DNA of 64,000 nucleotides, from NCBI GenBank assembly GCA_001566295.1, contig KQ964252.1:744001-808000 (forward strand). Direction: 5' to 3'. This DNA comes from Microdochium bolleyi. Lineage: Eukaryota > Ascomycota > Sordariomycetes > Xylariales > Microdochiaceae. Under the pieces are notes generated by a model, which was given only the letters and a program-made list of their open reading frames with translations, was not told the DNA's origin and made no database searches. Shown here one piece after another: positions 58,945 to 64,000 of this stretch (position 1 is its first letter; each line of letters starts with the position of its first letter). A program made the position numbers and the translations under genes.

Positions 58945-59057
58945 AGATAGTGCCTTATCTTGCACACGTCCAGCCACGAATCAGTGCTCGAGGTGGGCAC
59001 CCGCAGAGCATACCCAGGGGCGGGCTGTGGTTGGCTGCCGGGCCAGCTGCTGATAAG
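58945..59057. promoter_or_regulatory. Candidate AreA/NIT2 GATA sites upstream of allantoinase
   Basis: Three HGATAR matches: AGATAG at 58945-58950 (plus), AGATAAG on the minus strand at 58954-58960, and TGATAAG at 59051-59057 (plus). Two lie within 16 nt of each other, the paired arrangement preferred by fungal nitrogen GATA activators, and allantoin-pathway genes are classic targets. Position 400-510 nt before the start fits. Motif evidence only. Confidence 0.4.
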
Positions 59058-61532
59058 CACGCTCACGCGACCGACGACTGCCAGGAGCCCGGGCACGACA
59101 CCGAGTCGGATCGACACACGGGCATCGGAACGTCATGGTCGCGATGGCGACCGAGATGCGGCTGGGACAACTCCAGCGGAGCCCGTCCTGTCCGCAATCT
59201 TGTGTTGATGGGTGCCCGACACGACGAGAGAAGGATGCACCCGCAGGGACCCTCGATCGGGCCATGCAGGTCAGAGGACCGCGCTAGCGGGTTGACTGCG
59301 TAGAACCTTCGAAAGCCCAGCAAAAAAAGTTAGATGCGGGGCGGCCCCTTGCCTAGGGCGCTCTTCTCCTCGGCCTCGTACGTAAGGGACCTGGGCGAGC
59401 TGAGATGCCTCTCGCGGCTTCCGCTGCGTCGGAGCTGGCCGGTCCTCCTCCCACGTCAACTTGCACGTTCCTGCCATCAGTCAGCAACTCCGACACCCTT
59501 TGTCCCGAGGCACCACTTCGGCAACCACGAGCACATCGTCACACGCATGCCATGTATGGACCTGCCCTAGATATTGTGTGCCCAACGTTGCGCTGTCATC
59601 CTTCGCAACAGTCGGATGGATGGCTTCCTCACCAGCATAACAGAGCATCAGCCCCAATCCGAGCAATGCCAGCCCAGCAGGCGGAATCCGCCGCCTCGCC
59701 AGGTCCTCCAAGCCGTTAGCCCCTCTCCTCCTCCTCCTTCTCCTCCTACTCCGGTCATTAGTCCGTTGCCGAAAGGTTCGTTCCAATTAAGACCCCTGGC
59801 CGGCCCGCCCCAGACTTGAGCTTGTTGTTACAGCCCCGGAATCCATTGCTCGATCATATCGAGTAACTATCGAGTAACCTGCCGGCTCGTGATTGACTCG
59901 CCGCAACTCCCAACACCACCGTAACCAAAGGTTGGCCAACCACCGCTCTCGCAGCTTCTTCCCGCTTGCATTCCAAAGGAAAGGCCGAGACACACAAAGA
60001 AAGAATAAAACATGACACAGAGCAGAGAGAGGCAAGCCACGTTTTTATTTCAGAGGCTTGTGCTGGGCCCACTCAAGGATTAACCGGTGTGCGGTGTCTG
60101 GATTTGTAATGACATTCTGCTCGTGTGCGTTGTCTGCTGCAGAGATGCGACCCCGTACACACCCGCTCCCTCCCCAGTTTCCCTCCGTCGCCCTCTCTCG
60201 CCTGTGTCTGCTGGTCTTTTGTCGTTGTTTTTTTGCGAGCTCGGCACGGGAGCACACTTGCTGTGTGAGCTGGTGGTGTCCAGTCATCCTGTTAGCTCTG
60301 TTAGCTCACGCGGGCTAGCCCCTCGGGAGAAGAATGAATACTTGACGGGTTTTGAAGCTGGCGGAAGGCAAAGGATCAATCCACCTTTTCCAAGAGGTCT
60401 CTTTAACGAGACTTGAGACTACTCGGACTTGGTCCTTCTTTCCCTTCCTGGGTAGACCCGCTTCGGGTGACTGCTCTGCTCATCCTGTCTCGTGGACTGG
60501 ATGGTCCAAAAGCGAGGTGGTTTATTTCCAGTCAGACGACCTGCGGTCAGTCCTTTTGTTCCTCCTGGAGTTTCCCGTTGATGATTTGGTTTCGTCTTGC
60601 GTGCGTGGATCATTTCGTCGGCGTGACACTCTTTGTTGGCCAAGGTAGGTACCTGCCTGTGTCGGTAAGGCACAGAGGTACTGTCATACTACACAAAAAC
60701 GGATCAGCGGAGACGGACCTGCGGTCTCTTTCTTTCTGCCTCTTGTCTCTCCAGACTCCCATCTATTGTCACTCGACTCGTTGTCTCCTATCAGCTCTGC
60801 GGCTCAGAGTGTCCAGAGGAACAGTGGCCCTCTTTGGATTTTTTATTCAAACCAAGCAGGGACCAGAACCAACAACAATAAGGAGGAGCCAAAATAGAAG
60901 ATTGAGGGAAGCTAGTGGAACAAAGGGGAAAACACCACAAGCTCGACGCGACCATCACGACTTCGGCCGGGGAGGGGACCCAATGTATGACTAGTGATTG
61001 AGCCGTTTCACTATATTTCTTCTAGGTCCATCGAACCCAGCTATACGTCACGTTTGCCCGTGGAACTCAGGCAGTTTCAAATGGCTATTAAAAACAGTTT
61101 CGTATTTTCCTCTCAGGCCACTGAATCCAGTATCCTGTCATATGTAACACCGTCGTGTACTGCTGCATACATTGCATGCGCTCATTGCACAAACATCGCC
61201 ACGCTGCAAGACCTGCCAACACGCGCCGCGCTTGTCGATACCGCTCATATAAACAACAACAAAAAAGCAGAGCGACCGGATCATTTGCGTGTGTTCTTCT
61301 ATAAAGTGGTATCGGAACATGCATGCCGAAAATGGCTCCCTACCCTCTGCGCCAAGTAAGCTTTCTAACAAAAAGAGGTTGGTTGAAAGAAGGAAAGAGT
61401 TGTGGTATCATTCGTGCCCGTCGTGAGTGTGAAGAATATCAGCAAATGAAGATGGACTGGAGAAAAGTGCCGGGGGTGTCGATGATCTTGCGCGTCCGAA
61501 CGAGCAACCTCCCAGGCGGGAGCAAGGTGCCA

Positions 61533-64000
61533 CTACATGCTAACTTCGCGCTCCTCCCGAATAGCGGTCATCGAGCTGCCGGCAGCCCCGCCTTCGAGGA
61601 GTGGTTGGCTTAGTGGAGGAATGTGGCCTTGAGGATCGGCAGATGCATCCCCGTTCGTAAATTCTGTAGTGCCATTCGTTGGGGGTGGCATTGTGTTGAA
61701 GTTCATGTCCCTCTCAGACAACCTGCCGAGAACGCTTGCGTCTGTGGCACCGATCTCCTTGTGCAATGGAGACGACTGCGTGGGCGATGCAGACTTCTTG
61801 CTTGCCGTCTCGTTACCACCGCCGCGAGAGGAATTTCGTGGGGAGACTCTGCCCGTCTGTGTAGTTCAAATAGTGTTAGTGACTTTTCGTGGATTGCTCA
61901 CGCCGTAGAAGACTCGCCTGTTTCGCCCACCTAAGGCCACAGCTGTTACATAAATCTCTCTGACCACTTGGGCCCCTCCGCCACTCGGGCGTGTTGCGAG
62001 TATGGCAGTTGGCACAGTCGCGGGCTATGTTACCGACCCCCTTCCTCCTCTTGCGCTTCTTCTTGTTCGAAAGCAGCCCGTGAAGCTCCTCAGCCAATAT
62101 ACGATTGACCTTCTCCATCTGTCTGAGTTCGTACTGCCAACTTGTACAACGAGTCGTCTTCAACTCATCAAAAATATTGTCTTCCGAGGCCAGGAAGCCA
62201 TCCTGGTCAGCTGGCGCTGCGCTCGCGCCTCCGGGGACTGAGATTATACCCCCTTCACTACCAACCTTGTTCTGCGACGTTGCGGGAATCAGAGACTGAG
62301 CGTTCGTGGAAGCACTTTGCCGACCTGTTGATGAGGTTACGGACGGAGCGCTGCGCGACGAGGCCTTCAGAAGCTTTGTTTGTCCTAATAGGAAGGTTGG
62401 CTTTCCCCCCTCGGCGGCGTCACCAGGATAAAGCGTAGTCTGTGCTTGGAGGACTTGTCCGCGACGGTTCTGCACTTCGTGTTTGACGGTTGCGATCCGC
62501 CCTCTCCGCGCCTTCTCCACAGCCCTGCCAAACTCTGGGCGCGTCTCTTTTCGCATCAGCTCTTGTATGCTGGTGTTGACGAGGTTTTCTGGCTGCAGAT
62601 CAAGCAATGAACGGACATTGGCGGAGACAAACAGCAGCAGCCCGGATGTGGACAGCTTGGTCCATAACTCTGAGTCTCCAATGCCGCCATGGCTTTCGAG
62701 TTGTCGCCGACTCAGAGCTAATACGGGTCGCTTGCGCCCAATGAGGATAATGCACTTGCGCCCTTTTCCTTGTTCGACGAAGAGCGAACCGTGGCTTTCG
62801 AACCAGGTGTATCCGCTGTGTTTCCGAGCTATGCGGAAAACGATATTGACGGGGCTCCCCGCCGTGGTATCCTTTAATTCGCGCGTGACAGGTACGATGT
62901 CGGAGGGGTGACATATAGTAGACAGAGAATTTCCGACCAACTCCGTAGCGTCGTACTCGAGAACCCGCTTGCACGAGGGCGAGAGATAGAGAAATAGACC
63001 TTTGAGTGAGAGGACGTGAACCACGTCGTCGGCATTCTCCAGGAGCATCTTGTCCCACGACTGCCTGTGCCAATCTGATACTGCTCCTTGAGGGTTGAAC
63101 TGTTGCAGAAGTGTGGAAACATCATCCACGCCAAGAGTCTGACCGTTCTCTGGCTCCCACTGACTCGAATTTGGAGGTGTCCAGATATATTGTCCAATGT
63201 CGCTGTGCTTGTAATTGACCTTCATGGAACCTCCGCCTTGAGCCGCAGCGATGGCATCTGGACACTCCACGAGATCGATCTGGAAGCCGACAATGTACCG
63301 GATCTCTTCAGTATCCCAGGGTATGGGAATCATGGTGAGAAGGTTGAGGAATGGCTTGCCGCCCTTTCTGTAGTTGATCAAGCTTTGCTGGACCTCCGCG
63401 GTTTCTGCGATCTTCTTCTTGAGGTTGTAGACTGCGCCGTTATCAACGAATTCGCGCTTCGTACCAGCCTCAACCCTTCCGTCGGGGGCTTGTAAGAAGC
63501 GGCAATTCTGTCCCAAAATGTCATGCTGGCTATAACCCGTCAAATTCTGAAAATTGTCAGATACGTAGACAATGGGGCAGTCGTTCATAGTAACATCGCA
63601 CACGACGAATGCGCAAGACATATCGACGGCGCCAAGGTTGACTTGTGGATTCTTTCGAGTCGCTACCTGCCAGAGCGCCCGTAGCATGTCGAAGCCACTC
63701 CTCGAGTAGATAGTTTTGGGTGTCTTGACCTGTTGTGTCGGGCCATTGGAAAACCCAGTCTGACTGGATGATGTCTGGGGAAGTGCGGGCGTGTTCAATG
63801 AAGTACGGGAGCTTCCAGGCGTCGATCCACTGCCCGTTGGCAAAGGCGAATTATATGAGTTTGTGCGTGACGAACCTGTTGGCAGAGCCAGCTGCGACGC
63901 TTGACGCGATAGCGACGGCGGGTTGGAGTTGACAGCATTTGCCATGCTCACCTCCAGGTTCATATTGTTACTATTGTTGTTGTTTTTCTGGGTACTCGAC
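61533..64000 (-). CDS. wc-1: White Collar-1 blue-light photoreceptor and GATA factor, partial (5' end beyond window)
   Basis: Flavin-binding photoreceptor and transcription factor of the White Collar Complex with WC-2; controls light responses and the circadian clock. The last 801 codons are present: exon 61918 to beyond 64000, and final exon 61533-61856. Order: Ser/Thr-rich and Asn-rich N-terminal part; LOV domain with the photoactive Cys in GQNCRFLQ (codon 63502-63504); two further PAS domains (SDWHRQSWDKMLLENADD onward, and LSTSGLLLFVSANVRSLLDL); a basic nuclear signal KKKRKRRK; and a GATA zinc finger C-X2-C-X18-C-X2-C ending CGLRWAKQ. The joined last exon continues TGRVSPRNSSRGGG and ends in a Leu/Glu-rich tail. 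The intron (61857-61917) has a GC donor. The frame stays open to the window edge, so the start is outside. Confidence 0.96.
61857..61917 (-). other. GC-AG intron of the WC-1 gene (61 nt)
   Basis: Donor CAG|GCGAGT, branch-like CACTAAC, acceptor CTACACAG. This splice keeps the conserved sequence from the zinc finger (WAKQ) into TGRVSPRN. A GT donor 16 nt further in would shift the frame and stop after about 14 codons. Confidence 0.8.

Larger units (their letters stand above)
58546..61532. other. Intergenic, 3 kb: allantoinase promoter and 3' flank of the WC-1 gene
   Basis: No gene recognised. The left part holds the TCAAG tandem repeat and GATA motifs listed separately; a CTCCT-rich tract lies at about 59724-59755. 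Open frames up to about 190 codons on either strand (for example 60413-60994 plus) show no domain. Part of the right end may be the WC-1 3' untranslated region. Confidence 0.5.

Overview
The window is nuclear DNA of a filamentous ascomycete, most likely a Sordariomycete. Protein-coding genes carry short GT-AG introns (about 50-90 nt, often with a CTAAC-type branch site) and are separated by 0.4-4 kb of moderately GC-rich spacer. The marker genes are a Pmk1/Fmk1-type MAP kinase, a White Collar-1 photoreceptor, Atg9 with filamentous-fungal extensions, and Zn2Cys6 regulators. Genus cannot be fixed from the sequence alone. I see no rRNA, tRNA, CRISPR, transposon or biosynthetic backbone gene. Exon boundaries were placed by hand from splice signals and reading frame; there is no transcript evidence.

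Layout: 2.6-4.7 kb Zn2Cys6 regulator; 5.5-10 kb divergent GAR1 and cytosolic threonyl-tRNA synthetase; 11.9-13.6 kb unidentified type II membrane protein with a glycosyltransferase-like acidic motif; 14.9-16.0 kb OXR1/TLDc protein; 18.0-24.0 kb divergent ATG9 and COG6; 27.0-28.2 kb Fus3/Kss1-class MAPK; 29.4-32.2 kb Slm1-like PH-domain protein; a gene-poor 3.9 kb; 36.2-42.9 kb divergent sugar/polyol transporter and second Zn2Cys6 regulator; 43.8-45.4 kb DHA1 transporter lacking its last helix; 45.8-48.6 kb divergent GFA-fold zinc protein and TPR protein; 49.5-50.4 kb Hsp31/DJ-1 glyoxalase III-type protein; 51.3-55.5 kb full-size ABCG transporter; 56.9-58.5 kb allantoinase; a further 3 kb without a gene; and 61.5-64.0 kb the 3' part of WC-1, which runs off the right edge.

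Most genes are conserved housekeeping or signalling genes rather than a cluster. Two stretches look more like functional neighbourhoods: the transporter/regulator divergent pair (36-43 kb), and a set of efflux and reactive-carbonyl functions (44-55 kb). The most unusual signals are in gene structure: a 7-nt microexon in the sugar transporter, a 27-nt in-frame exon holding half of a zinc cluster, a GC-AG intron just after the WC-1 zinc finger, and a stop-free 57-nt intron in the threonyl-tRNA synthetase. I found no clear candidate for an entirely new biological system.
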